A stretch of 64,000 bases of DNA from UBA1952 sp965246785 (GTDB lineage: Bacteria; Bacteroidota; Bacteroidia; Chitinophagales; Chitinophagaceae), in NCBI GenBank assembly GCA_965246785.1, contig CBDFFM010000032.1, positions 186,001 to 250,000 on the forward strand, written 5' to 3'. Position numbers and translations under genes: made by a program. The notes below the pieces were generated by a model, which saw only the letters and a list, made by a program, of their open reading frames with translations, searched no databases and had not been told where the DNA came from. Shown here one piece after another: positions 14,634-23,261 of the stretch; the first letter of the stretch is position 1; each line of letters starts with the position of its first letter.

Positions 14634-17426
14634 ATGTTCCGACTGATTGTTTTACTTACGTTTTTGCTTGGTGGAATGGGGGCTTCTGCTGCCACAATCA
14701 GCGGCGCGATACACGATGCAAAGGATACTTCCGCTATGATTGGCGTCGTCATCAACATTGTAGGTACGCAGCGTTCCGCACAGACAGACATGGACGGCCA
14801 TTACGAATTCCAGAACATGCCGGACGGCACCTACACACTGGAGTTCAACTACGTTTCTTATGCGAAGCAGAGCATAACTGTAACGGTAGCCAGTGGCGCG
14901 GATGTGGTGCAGGACGTAACTCTGAAAGCAACCGGCAATCAACTGACTGGCACTACGGTACGTACTGGCCGCCGCACTAACACAGAAAGCTCTGTGATAA
15001 TGGAGATTAAGAAAAGCAGCGTTGCCGTAAGCGGTATTTCCGCCGCACAAATCTCTAAGACGCAAGACCGTAATGCAGCCGATGTAGTAAAGCGCATCCC
15101 AGGTGTAACCATTCAGGACGACCGCTTCATCACTGTGCGCGGCTTGGCAGACCGCTACAATACCGTATGGCTTAACGATGCCGGCGCGCCTTCTTCTGAG
15201 GTAGATAAAAAGTCGTTCTCCTTTGACCTTATTCCTTCCGGCCTTATTGACCGCATCCTTGTGTTCAAAACGCCTGCCGCAAACCTTCCTGGTGATTTTG
15301 CAGGCGGGATGGTGAAGATTTATACTACTTCTATCCCTGAGAAGAATCAATACAACTTCGCCGTTCAAGGCTCTTACCGCGACGGCTCAACAGGTACAGA
15401 CTTTAATTACGAACCGCGCCGTCCCGGCGACGCTTTAGGCTACGACAACGGCAGCCGCAACATCCCGGCAGGTGTCCCGAGCGGGTTCTTTGACCGTAAC
15501 ACGCCTGGCGCGGCCGACATTACGAAGGCGTTCGGAAATAATTGGATAATAAACAGTAAAAAAGAAAGCCCCGACCTGCGCCTCTCCGGCTCTGCGTCAA
15601 ATGTTTTTAAACTAAAAGCAGTTAAGATTGGCAACACAATTGGTGGATCATATTCCAACACCCGCACTAACTACAATGTGCAACGCTACAGCTATACAGA
15701 CACGAGTCAGGATTATCATTACAACGACCACGAATCTATCAATAAGGTGAATCTTGCTTTGCTGGAAAATGTTGCCGCAGTTATCGGAAATACAAAGCTT
15801 GAGTTCAAAAATCTGTATAACCAGATCGGCACTTCAGGCGTTACTGAACGTACATCCGTTCAAGACCCAGGTACCTCGCCCACTACCAATCTGCGTGCTT
15901 ACCAGTTAGCCTACGAGAACCGCAAAACGTACACATCCCAGCTTTCCGGCACCCATCACAACGAAGACAATTCTCGCAAGTACAACTGGACACTTGGTTA
16001 TTCCAACCTCATGCGCAATCAACCCGATTTAAGGCGCATAACATATGCTGAGGATGCTGCCGGAAATAATAGGTACTACGCCCAAGTCACGCAAGGTGTG
16101 GACATCAATAACGGAGGAGGGAAATATTACGCGTCCCTCAATGAGAAGACCTATTCCTTTAACCATGAATTTTCGCAGCAGATACCGTTCAGTAGCGATT
16201 ACAAAATAGAGCTGTCCCTCGGGAACTACTTAGAATATAAGACGCGGGACTTTGAGGCGCGTGAGCTCGGCTACACATTAAGACGTACTGACACCAATTT
16301 AATTAAGCTACCCATAAGCCAGATCTTCGCTCCTTCAAACGTTGGTGATCAGAGCAATTTTATGGTGGCGGACAATACCGCCCCTTATGACCACTATCAG
16401 GCCACCAATACGCTTATCGCGTCGTTCCTTTCCCTCAATGTGCCTATCGGTAATCGGGTAAAAGCTCTGATAGGCGCGCGTTATGAAAGCAATAAGCAAA
16501 CACTGGAGTCTGTTTTGCCCACATTGGATACCATTAAGCCTGAGCTTAAGACAAATTACCTGCTGCCAAGCATCAACGTCACATACAACTTCACCCCTAA
16601 AATGCTGGCACGCGTCGCCTATGGCAAGACGCTCAACCGTCCTGAATTTCGCGAGCAGGCGCCCTTATTCTTCTACGACTTTTCCTTGCGTGCCGGCACT
16701 TATGGAGCTATGTATCAGTCCGACACGCTGTCTATAGCGGAAGTGGACAACCTTGATGCGCGCTGGGAGTATTATCCCTCTGCCGGAGAGCTCGTGCACG
16801 CCGGCATATTTTACAAGCGTTTCAAAAATCCCATCCAACAGGTAATTGTGGTTGGCGTGTCTGACAAGTCCTTTACGTTTCGCAATGGTCAGGATGCCTA
16901 TGTTGCAGGCTTTGAGCTGGACGTACGCAAAAACCTGAGTTTCTTGGACGATAAATTCGGAACAAAGTTTTTAAAGAATATCGTGCTCGTCGGCAACCTT
17001 TCACTTTCTAAAAGTGAGCTCACCATTGATACCAGTAGGGTCAGGCTCGCCGTTCCGAAAGGTCCCCTCCAAAATCAGTCTGATTATGTAGTTAATGCCG
17101 GCATTTTCTACCAGAATGACTCCCTTGCCCTCCAAGGCTCGCTATTGTACAACTACTATAGCCCGCGGCTTTATGCAGTAGGCACCATTGGCGGCGGATA
17201 CGGCTCCATCGGCGAGCTCGGTTTTCATAGCCTTGACTTCACCCTTTCTAAGTCCTTCTACAAGCACTATAGCTTTACCGTAGGTGTGCAAAACCTGCTG
17301 GATCAGACCCTCACCTTCGTAGAAGACGTGAATCAGGACAACAAGTTTGATAAAACAAAGGATACGCCCTTCACCAACTACAAGCCGGGCCGCTATTTTA
17401 CCGTCGGCGTGAAGCTGCGCTTCTAA
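14634..17426 (+). CDS. TonB-dependent outer-membrane receptor with carboxypeptidase-regulatory domain
   Basis: 930 residues. Signal peptide (MFRLIVLLTFLLGG...ASA), then a CarboxypepD_reg-like beta-sandwich (SGAIHDAKDTSAMIGVVINI to about residue 95), a plug domain (NAADVVKRIPGVTIQDDRFITVRGLADRYN...), and a long 22-strand-type beta barrel ending in an aromatic residue (YFTVGVKLRF), the outer-membrane assembly signal. The plug segment LIPSGLIDRILVFKTPAANLPGDFAGG is typical of a Bacteroidota receptor subfamily without a SusD partner, and no SusD gene follows. Substrate unknown. The start at 14634 is placed at the signal peptide, just after a good promoter, and a strong terminator follows. Confidence 0.93.
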   Translation: MFRLIVLLTFLLGGMGASAATISGAIHDAKDTSAMIGVVINIVGTQRSAQTDMDGHYEFQNMPDGTYTLEFNYVSYAKQSITVTVASGADVVQDVTLKATGNQLTGTTVRTGRRTNTESSVIMEIKKSSVAVSGISAAQISKTQDRNAADVVKRIPGVTIQDDRFITVRGLADRYNTVWLNDAGAPSSEVDKKSFSFDLIPSGLIDRILVFKTPAANLPGDFAGGMVKIYTTSIPEKNQYNFAVQGSYRDGSTGTDFNYEPRRPGDALGYDNGSRNIPAGVPSGFFDRNTPGAADITKAFGNNWIINSKKESPDLRLSGSASNVFKLKAVKIGNTIGGSYSNTRTNYNVQRYSYTDTSQDYHYNDHESINKVNLALLENVAAVIGNTKLEFKNLYNQIGTSGVTERTSVQDPGTSPTTNLRAYQLAYENRKTYTSQLSGTHHNEDNSRKYNWTLGYSNLMRNQPDLRRITYAEDAAGNNRYYAQVTQGVDINNGGGKYYASLNEKTYSFNHEFSQQIPFSSDYKIELSLGNYLEYKTRDFEARELGYTLRRTDTNLIKLPISQIFAPSNVGDQSNFMVADNTAPYDHYQATNTLIASFLSLNVPIGNRVKALIGARYESNKQTLESVLPTLDTIKPELKTNYLLPSINVTYNFTPKMLARVAYGKTLNRPEFREQAPLFFYDFSLRAGTYGAMYQSDTLSIAEVDNLDARWEYYPSAGELVHAGIFYKRFKNPIQQVIVVGVSDKSFTFRNGQDAYVAGFELDVRKNLSFLDDKFGTKFLKNIVLVGNLSLSKSELTIDTSRVRLAVPKGPLQNQSDYVVNAGIFYQNDSLALQGSLLYNYYSPRLYAVGTIGGGYGSIGELGFHSLDFTLSKSFYKHYSFTVGVQNLLDQTLTFVEDVNQDNKFDKTKDTPFTNYKPGRYFTVGVKLRF

Positions 17427-17455
17427 GCCGGCGTCTTTTTTCATGAATCTATTTG

Positions 17456-17489
17456 CCGCGGGCAGCGAAAAGCTGCCCGCGGTTTTTTT
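17456..17489 (+). terminator. Intrinsic terminator of the TonB-dependent receptor
   Basis: 11-bp perfect stem CCGCGGGCAGC/GCTGCCCGCGG, loop GAAAA, then seven T residues. Confidence 0.9.
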
Positions 17490-17561
17490 ATAGATCGGGT
17501 ATTCCGTATGATGCGTTACAAGAGGCCGGACTTTTTAAAGCAAAAGGCTCTTTTCATAAGC

Positions 17562-17708
17562 AGAAATACCGATTCTATTAATAGAAATGTCATTTCCATT
17601 GACAGAATCGCCAATTCTATTGACTAAAATGCCAGTTCTATTGATGGAAATGCCAGTTCAATTCAAGGAAATGACATTTCTGCTTATGGAATGCCCATAG
17701 TTTTCTAT
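17562..17708. repeat. Intergenic array 1: seven 21-nt units with internal dyad
   Basis: The 370-bp gap 17427-17796 holds the receptor terminator and this array. Seven contiguous units start at 17562, 17583, 17604, 17625, 17646, 17667 and 17688, each exactly 21 nt. Units begin RGAAATG and contain TTCTATTGA-like second halves; the best-preserved carry the palindrome GAAATGNCATTTC. No annotated gene covers it. Two more arrays with about the same period but different sequence lie at 34056-34198 and 57793-57980. Confidence 0.85.
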
Positions 17709-17796
17709 AGTAACGGCGCTTCTTAGTGCAAATGGCAGGATATTGCTTTTATAAAAAAGGATATTACATTAGCGCCTAAATCAAACACTCATTGCA

Positions 17797-18180
17797 ATGC
17801 CAAAAACCACATCGGGGCGCATCGTCACCTCCAAAAGTCCAAAGGACATCCTCAACACAGCGGAGCTTGTGTATAAAAAGCACATAGCCGACGGCACTAC
17901 ATCAGAACTGAAAAACCTGGTGGACTACGATTGGGACAAGATAGGCCCGACCATAACCACCGCGAGCAACTACAATAAGGCGGCGGAAGATTATAAAGGA
18001 AAGATGGAGGAACAATACCGCCTTCGTGACGCGCTGCTGAAGCCGATTGACGAAATCACGAAGGCGAGCAGCAAATACCTAAAGGGGAAGTATGCAAAGA
18101 ACCCGAAAAAGCTGGCCGACTGGGGTTATCAGATAGACGATACGCCAAAAGCAAAGAAGGCGCCGAAGAAGGGGGCTTAA
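17797..18180 (+). CDS. Small basic protein of unknown function
   Basis: 127 residues, no signal peptide. Mostly helical and charged, with a lysine-rich tail (KAKKAPKKGA) suggesting nucleic-acid or polyanion contact. The middle has the pattern NLVDYDWDKIGPTITTASNYNKAAEDYKGKMEEQY. No family recognised. It follows array 1, and the only nearby promoter-like sequence is weak (AT-rich stretch at 17740-17770). Composition and length are consistent with a real gene. Confidence 0.65.
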   Translation: MPKTTSGRIVTSKSPKDILNTAELVYKKHIADGTTSELKNLVDYDWDKIGPTITTASNYNKAAEDYKGKMEEQYRLRDALLKPIDEITKASSKYLKGKYAKNPKKLADWGYQIDDTPKAKKAPKKGA

Positions 18181-18305
18181 GCCGCCAATACAATGTTAGA
18201 ACAGTGTGGATAGCGGGCCTGTTCATTTTAAGGTAATACTGCGGTAACAAAGGGGTAACTGCCTCCGGGCACCTTTGCGTCTAAATAACAACCGCAACAA
18301 TTACC

Positions 18306-20207
18306 ATGAAAAAAGCGCTACTCACGCTCACGCTGCTCCTTGGCGGGATGCTGTCCGCATTTGCGTACAACACCATCTCCGTACAGGGCGACATTACCTC
18401 CAGCCAACACTGGACGGCAAACAATCAGTATTTGCTCAAGGGCTACGTTTACGTAACGTCCGGTGCTACGCTGACTATTGACTCAGGCTGTATTATCAAG
18501 GGAGATAAGAATACGAAAGGCTCCCTTATTGTTGAAAAAGGCGCTAAGATTATTGCCATCGGCAGTGCAACGGCTCCTATCATCTTCACCTCAAATCAGC
18601 CTGCCGGCAGCCGCTTTGAAGGCGATTGGGGCGGCGTAATCCTGTGCGGCACTGCGCCTGTAAACTGGAATGGTAACGACGGCATCGTAGAAGGCGGTCC
18701 CCGCTCTCACTACGGAGGCAACAATGTGAATGACAATAGCGGCACGCTGCGCTATTGCCGAATTGAGTTTGCCGGTATTGCCTTCTCGCCCAACAATGAA
18801 ATCAACGGCCTCACGCTTTGCGGCGTGGGCAATGGTACACAGATAGACCACATTCAGGTGTCTTACTCCGGCGATGACTCCTACGAGTGGTTTGGCGGCT
18901 CAGTTAATGGCAAGTACCTCGTAGCCTTCCGCGGCCACGATGACGACTTTGATACTGATAACGGCTGGACAGGCAAAGTGCAATACGGCGTAAGCTTGCG
19001 TGATCCGCTTGATGCTGACCAGAGCGGCTCTAAAGCCTATGAGAGCGATTCCTATCAGCCCGGCCTTACTTATGCAGGCACCGGCGGCGACACGAGCCAA
19101 GCCACGCGCCCTGTGTTCTGCAACATGACGAGTGTAGGCCCGCTTAGCAGCGCAACTTCCACTGCTTGGGACAATCAATATGTGGCTGGCGTACACCTGC
19201 GCCGCGGCACAGAAATGAGCCTGATTAACTCAGTGGTGATGGGCTTCCCCTGCGGCATCCTGTTTGACGAGTCTGTGAACACAGTAGGCTCAACAGTGGG
19301 CAACATCGCCAATGGCGGCCTCCAAATCCGCAACACTATTATTGCAGGTAATGCATCTTCCACGCTTGGTATCAGCGGCAATAAGGATCTTTTTTATGTG
19401 ATTAACGGTGCACGCAGCCTCACGCCGACCAACACATGGGCGGACACAACAACCAACAATCCGTTTGCTCCTTTTGCAGGCCCTTACAGCTTTTTCCTGA
19501 ATCCTGCCTTCGGCAATAAGATTTATGCTTCTGCTACGAACGGGGTTCGTCTCTTCAACCCTTTTGACTTGAACAACCCAAACTTCGTACCGACCACTAC
19601 TTCTCCGATTGCTTACAACACAAAGGGCAATGGCAGCGCTACGGCTGGATCGTTTAACCCGAACAACCAGATTAATTATGACACAAGCAATGGCTATGCG
19701 AACTACAATGTGCCGCTGGTGCCACCAACCTTCAACAATAAGGCCGGTGACGCTTTTTTTGACAAGGTGAACTTCGTAGGCGCCTTTGCCGGCACGCAGA
19801 CTACGTCTGACAACTGGACAGCAGGCTGGGCCAACTGGACGCCTTCTGTAACGGATTATTCAACGTATGTATGCTCTTACTGCAATGCTGGGCATCCTAA
19901 TCCGGGCGGCGGCAATGGTGGTGTAGGCGTGTACACGCTCACAAATTATCTGCAAAAGGCAGTGGTTATGCCAAATCCTGCTACGAATACCGCAGCGGTA
20001 ATGTTTGATCTCAATGCAAAGAGCAATGTTGAGGTTGAGCTGATGGACATGACGGGTCGTTCTATCCAGCACGTATTCTCCGGCAGCAAGCCAGTAGGCA
20101 TTAGCGTACTGCCGGTTGATATTTCTGCACTCAATGCAGGCGTTTACATGGTGCACATCGCCACCGAAAACGGCGCGAAGACGGTAAAATTCTCTGTAGT
20201 TAAATAA
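18306..20207 (+). CDS. Secreted T9SS-sorted beta-helix-like protein
   Basis: 633 residues. Signal peptide MKKALLTLTLLLGGMLSAFA. The body has right-handed beta-helix-like features (TLTIDSGCIIKGDKNTKGSLIVEKGAKI, GGVILCGTAPVNW, GNGTQIDHIQVSYSGDD), seen in proteins of unknown ligand described as T9SS cargo. The last 85 residues are a type A sorting domain (VMPNPATNTAAVMFDL ... DISALNAGVYMVHI ... KTVKFSVVK), which directs secretion through T9SS and surface attachment. A CACCTTTG box 27 nt upstream is one mismatch from the -7 consensus. Ends at a bidirectional terminator. Surface role inferred. Confidence 0.88.
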   Translation: MKKALLTLTLLLGGMLSAFAYNTISVQGDITSSQHWTANNQYLLKGYVYVTSGATLTIDSGCIIKGDKNTKGSLIVEKGAKIIAIGSATAPIIFTSNQPAGSRFEGDWGGVILCGTAPVNWNGNDGIVEGGPRSHYGGNNVNDNSGTLRYCRIEFAGIAFSPNNEINGLTLCGVGNGTQIDHIQVSYSGDDSYEWFGGSVNGKYLVAFRGHDDDFDTDNGWTGKVQYGVSLRDPLDADQSGSKAYESDSYQPGLTYAGTGGDTSQATRPVFCNMTSVGPLSSATSTAWDNQYVAGVHLRRGTEMSLINSVVMGFPCGILFDESVNTVGSTVGNIANGGLQIRNTIIAGNASSTLGISGNKDLFYVINGARSLTPTNTWADTTTNNPFAPFAGPYSFFLNPAFGNKIYASATNGVRLFNPFDLNNPNFVPTTTSPIAYNTKGNGSATAGSFNPNNQINYDTSNGYANYNVPLVPPTFNNKAGDAFFDKVNFVGAFAGTQTTSDNWTAGWANWTPSVTDYSTYVCSYCNAGHPNPGGGNGGVGVYTLTNYLQKAVVMPNPATNTAAVMFDLNAKSNVEVELMDMTGRSIQHVFSGSKPVGISVLPVDISALNAGVYMVHIATENGAKTVKFSVVK

Positions 20208-20223
20208 AGACTATTACCCACTT

Positions 20224-20260
20224 AAAAAAACGCCCGCAACAATTGCGGGCGTTTTTTTTT
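20224..20260. terminator. Bidirectional terminator between convergent genes
   Basis: Stem CGCCCGCAA/TTGCGGGCG with loop CAA, an A-run before and a T-run after, so it works for both the T9SS cargo gene and the HerA-like gene. Confidence 0.9.
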
Positions 20261-20285
20261 GAATTTCAGATATTAGAACAAGCTT

Positions 20286-21827
20286 TTAACGCCCCCGCTT
20301 AAAGAGCGAGCCCAGCACATTGCGTATGATGGCATTGCCCGCCGTGCGCATCATGCTTTTTACGACAGTATTCTGCATCATGCTATCTAAAAATGACGGC
20401 CCTGCCGGCAGCTGTTGCTGTGCTTGCTGGGCGCTTCCGCTTTGCGTAGCCGTTGGTGGCTGCGTAAGTGTTGCGGCAGATGCCAGCTTGCCGTTCAGGA
20501 TATCGCATGCGCTCTCGCGGTCAAGCGTCTGGGCATACTTATGCACGAGCGTAGATGCGCCTACAATGCTTTGAATTTCTTGAGCTGTCAGAATGTCCAT
20601 GCGGGAGCACGGCGGGAAGAGCATAGTGTGTACGAGTGGGGTAGGAATACCTTTCTCGTCCAGCAGCGTTACCAACGCCTCTCCGATGCCGAGCTGCGTA
20701 ATGAGGTCTTCGGTCTTGTAGAATGAAGATTCCGGGTAATTCTGTGCCGTCTGCACAATCGTCTTCCGGTCGGCGGCCGTGAAGGCGCGCAGAGCATGCT
20801 GCACCTTCATACCAAGCTGGCCCAGCACTGACGGTGAGACGTCCATCGGGTTTTGGGTGCAGAAGAAAATGCCCACGCCTTTGGAGCGGATGAGCTTAAT
20901 GACGGTTTCCAATTGCTTCACCAGCACATCGCTCGCTTCGGAGAAAATGAGGTGCGCCTCGTCAATGAACATCACCAGCTTGGGCTGCTCCACGTCGCCG
21001 GCTTCGGGCAGGGAGTTGTACAGTTCGGAAAGCATTTGTAGCATAAAGGTGGAGAAGAGCTTAGGTCTGTCCTGCAGGTCGGTAACGCGCAGGATGCTCA
21101 CCGTCCCGCGGCCATCCGGCGCAATGCGCATCAGGTCGTCCACCTCAAAAGACGGCTCGCCGAAGAGCGGCTCCGCGCCCTGCTGTTGCAGCTCCACCAC
21201 CTTGCGCATAATTGTGCCGATGCTTGCCGCAGAAAGGGTGCCGTACGCAGCCGCCAACTCGCTCTTGCCTTCATTGGCGGCCCATTGTAGCAGGCGCTGT
21301 AAATCTTTTAAGTCCAGCAGCGGCATCGTATGGTCGTCGCAGTACTTGAAGAGCATGGCGAGGATACCTTCCTGCGTATCATTCAGTCCAAGGATTTTTG
21401 CGAGCAGCACCGGCCCGAATTCCGAGACCGTTGCGCGCAGGTGCACACCCGGCTCCTTGCTGAGCGAAAGCAGCTCTACCGGATAAGCGGCAGGCTCGTA
21501 TTGCATTTGGAGCTGCTGAACGCGCGCAGCGAGTTTATCATTCATCGCCCCAGCAGCAGCAATGCCGCTCAGGTCGCCCTTGATATCCATGAGCAGGACA
21601 GGCACACTCGCATCGCTCAGACCTTCGGCGAGGCGCTGCAGCGTCTTGGTCTTACCTGTGCCTGTGGCACCGGAGATAAGGCCGTGCCGGTTCATCGTTT
21701 TAAGCGGCACGCGGATAGTAATATCCGGCAGCACGGTGCCGTCCTGAACTGCTTTGCCGAGGTCAAGCGTAGCGCCCTTAAAAGTATAGGCGGGCGTAAT
21801 AGTGGTTGCGAAGTCTTTTGCGCTCAT
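20286..21827 (-). CDS. HerA-like P-loop ATPase (DUF853/YjgR family)
   Basis: 513 residues. ATPase of the FtsK/HerA superfamily, family DUF853 (E. coli YjgR), role unknown. Walker A SGATGTGKTKT near residue 50, Walker B KLVMFIDEAHLIF near 290, and the sensor region GIFFCTQNPMDVSPSVLGQLGMKVQHALRAF. A Gln/Ala-rich linker precedes a short amphipathic basic C-terminus (NVLGSLFKRGR). The start at 21827 (MSAKDFATT) fits the family; an earlier ATG adds five residues. It begins 16 bp after the porin gene, so both probably share the metal-regulated promoter at 23196-23230. Confidence 0.88.
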   Translation of the reverse strand: MSAKDFATTITPAYTFKGATLDLGKAVQDGTVLPDITIRVPLKTMNRHGLISGATGTGKTKTLQRLAEGLSDASVPVLLMDIKGDLSGIAAAGAMNDKLAARVQQLQMQYEPAAYPVELLSLSKEPGVHLRATVSEFGPVLLAKILGLNDTQEGILAMLFKYCDDHTMPLLDLKDLQRLLQWAANEGKSELAAAYGTLSAASIGTIMRKVVELQQQGAEPLFGEPSFEVDDLMRIAPDGRGTVSILRVTDLQDRPKLFSTFMLQMLSELYNSLPEAGDVEQPKLVMFIDEAHLIFSEASDVLVKQLETVIKLIRSKGVGIFFCTQNPMDVSPSVLGQLGMKVQHALRAFTAADRKTIVQTAQNYPESSFYKTEDLITQLGIGEALVTLLDEKGIPTPLVHTMLFPPCSRMDILTAQEIQSIVGASTLVHKYAQTLDRESACDILNGKLASAATLTQPPTATQSGSAQQAQQQLPAGPSFLDSMMQNTVVKSMMRTAGNAIIRNVLGSLFKRGR

Positions 21828-21843
21828 AAGAATGAGCAGCAAG

Positions 21844-23175
21844 TTAAAGCTCCACGTGTATCCGGATGGATGCGATGCTCGCCGGCCCGCGGTCGCTGTT
21901 GTAGGCAGGGTTCAGGCATAGCTGGTAATCGCCGCTTAGCCAGAGACCTTCTTTACGCAGCTTCGCGCTGTAGTACAGCTCGCCAATCATTTCCGGCGCA
22001 TAGTTTAAAGTGCCATCGCCAAGGATGAAGCCGCTACCACCCCGCTTCAGATATTCGCGGTGGTCAGCAGAAAGGCCGTTGGCCACCAAGGCAAGCCCTA
22101 GTACGTCTTCATCCCGCTTCCACTTCAGGCCTTTTAGCTGCGCGCCGAGCGCGAAGGTTTGGTCAATTTCCGTGAAGCACCAGGTTTCCGCCTTCCCGTC
22201 ATTCCAGCCGATGCGGGTGAAGGCGGAAAAGGCATCGCTCAGCTCTTGGTTTGCATTAAAGGCAAAGCCGCTCTTTGTACGTCCCTCGGCCCTCGTTTCT
22301 GTTACATCAAACTGGGTATTAGGCGGAAGAATTAGGCCGAGCGTCTGCTGGTAGCTTCCCATGTGCGTCCGGTTATGATACCCAAGCAGCCGCGCCGTTC
22401 CCTCGCGCCCTTGCCATTTGTAGGTGCGGTCTATCTCTGCATTCAGCGCCAGACTCTTGCTGAAGTCCGTAGAAAGTTTATCTCCATTCGCCTCCTCCGG
22501 CAAGGAAGCAGCGGCAAGCTTATAAGCCCAGTTATTCAAAGCCAATTCAACTCCGGCGGCAAAGGTGTAGCCGCGTACATTGGCTGCATAGTCCCACGCC
22601 CCGGTATTCATCAGGCTCCAGTTCATGAACTGCGTGCGCGGTGAGTTGGAGACGGCATTCTGGTCAAACAAATCGCCCAGCGAAAACTTACCGATTAGGA
22701 AGCGCAAATGGTTTTTTGGCGAAAAAGTTGCCAGCGCATTGGCGTCGTCTTCCACCGTGTCCACATCATTTCCTTTCAGGCCAATCGTCTGGCTAAAGAA
22801 AGCCCGCGCGAGGTAAAGCGTCGGTGCGGGATTGCCCACACGGAAGGTCTCACCATTAGACGAGCCGCCCATACCGAGCGCGCCGCTCAGGCCACTGCCG
22901 CCCGCAATCTCGGGATTCACATAAGCCTCCGCGCCCTTCCAAAAGCGCGCGCCGCCGAAGAGCGTCATCGTGAGGCTGTTTTGCTTTTCCTCATCGCCGC
23001 TCAGGCTGTTCTCGCCGCTGTATGGCGTCTTGAATCTGGCGCTGTACTGGTAGATATAAGTAGTCTGGAAGTGCAGATTGAAGCGGCTCGTCACCGGCTT
23101 GCGGATAGTGTCTTGCTGCGCGGACGCGAGGGTGGAGAGGGAACAGAGCAGGATGATAAAGCGTAAGCGATACAT
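21844..23175 (-). CDS. OprB-like carbohydrate-selective porin family protein; possible metal-ion outer-membrane channel
   Basis: 443 residues. Signal peptide ending SAQ, then a beta-barrel with alternating hydrophobic/aromatic strands and a C-terminal strand SIRIHVEL. Segments TTYIYQYSARFKTPYSG, LYLARAFFSQTIGL, RFLIGKFSLGDLFDQN and FMNWSLMNTGAWDYAANVRGY are typical of the OprB family. Family name suggests sugar uptake, but the operator TGTTAG-N6-CTAACA 37 bp upstream is shared with the NRAMP transporter gene, so this barrel may admit Mn2+ or Fe2+. That role is inference. Followed by the HerA-like ATPase on the same strand. Confidence 0.82.
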   Translation of the reverse strand: MYRLRFIILLCSLSTLASAQQDTIRKPVTSRFNLHFQTTYIYQYSARFKTPYSGENSLSGDEEKQNSLTMTLFGGARFWKGAEAYVNPEIAGGSGLSGALGMGGSSNGETFRVGNPAPTLYLARAFFSQTIGLKGNDVDTVEDDANALATFSPKNHLRFLIGKFSLGDLFDQNAVSNSPRTQFMNWSLMNTGAWDYAANVRGYTFAAGVELALNNWAYKLAAASLPEEANGDKLSTDFSKSLALNAEIDRTYKWQGREGTARLLGYHNRTHMGSYQQTLGLILPPNTQFDVTETRAEGRTKSGFAFNANQELSDAFSAFTRIGWNDGKAETWCFTEIDQTFALGAQLKGLKWKRDEDVLGLALVANGLSADHREYLKRGGSGFILGDGTLNYAPEMIGELYYSAKLRKEGLWLSGDYQLCLNPAYNSDRGPASIASIRIHVEL

Positions 23176-23195
23176 AGGCTATTGATGAAGGGCCA

Positions 23196-23203
23196 CAAAT
23201 GTA
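23196..23203 (-). promoter_or_regulatory. -7 promoter element of the porin gene
   Basis: Read leftward this is TACATTTG, a perfect TAnnTTTG. It lies between the start codon and the palindromic operator. Confidence 0.6.
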
Positions 23204-23212
23204 GTCTCAAAA

Positions 23213-23230
23213 TGTTAGGCTCCTCTAACA
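23213..23230. promoter_or_regulatory. Second copy of the metal-type operator
   Basis: TGTTAG-GCTCCT-CTAACA, the same 6+6+6 palindrome and flanks as at 6872-6889. It covers the expected -33 region of the porin promoter, a position suited to repression. Confidence 0.65.
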
Positions 23231-23261
23231 ATTCAATAATCCTGCCAGCGACTATTCTTAA

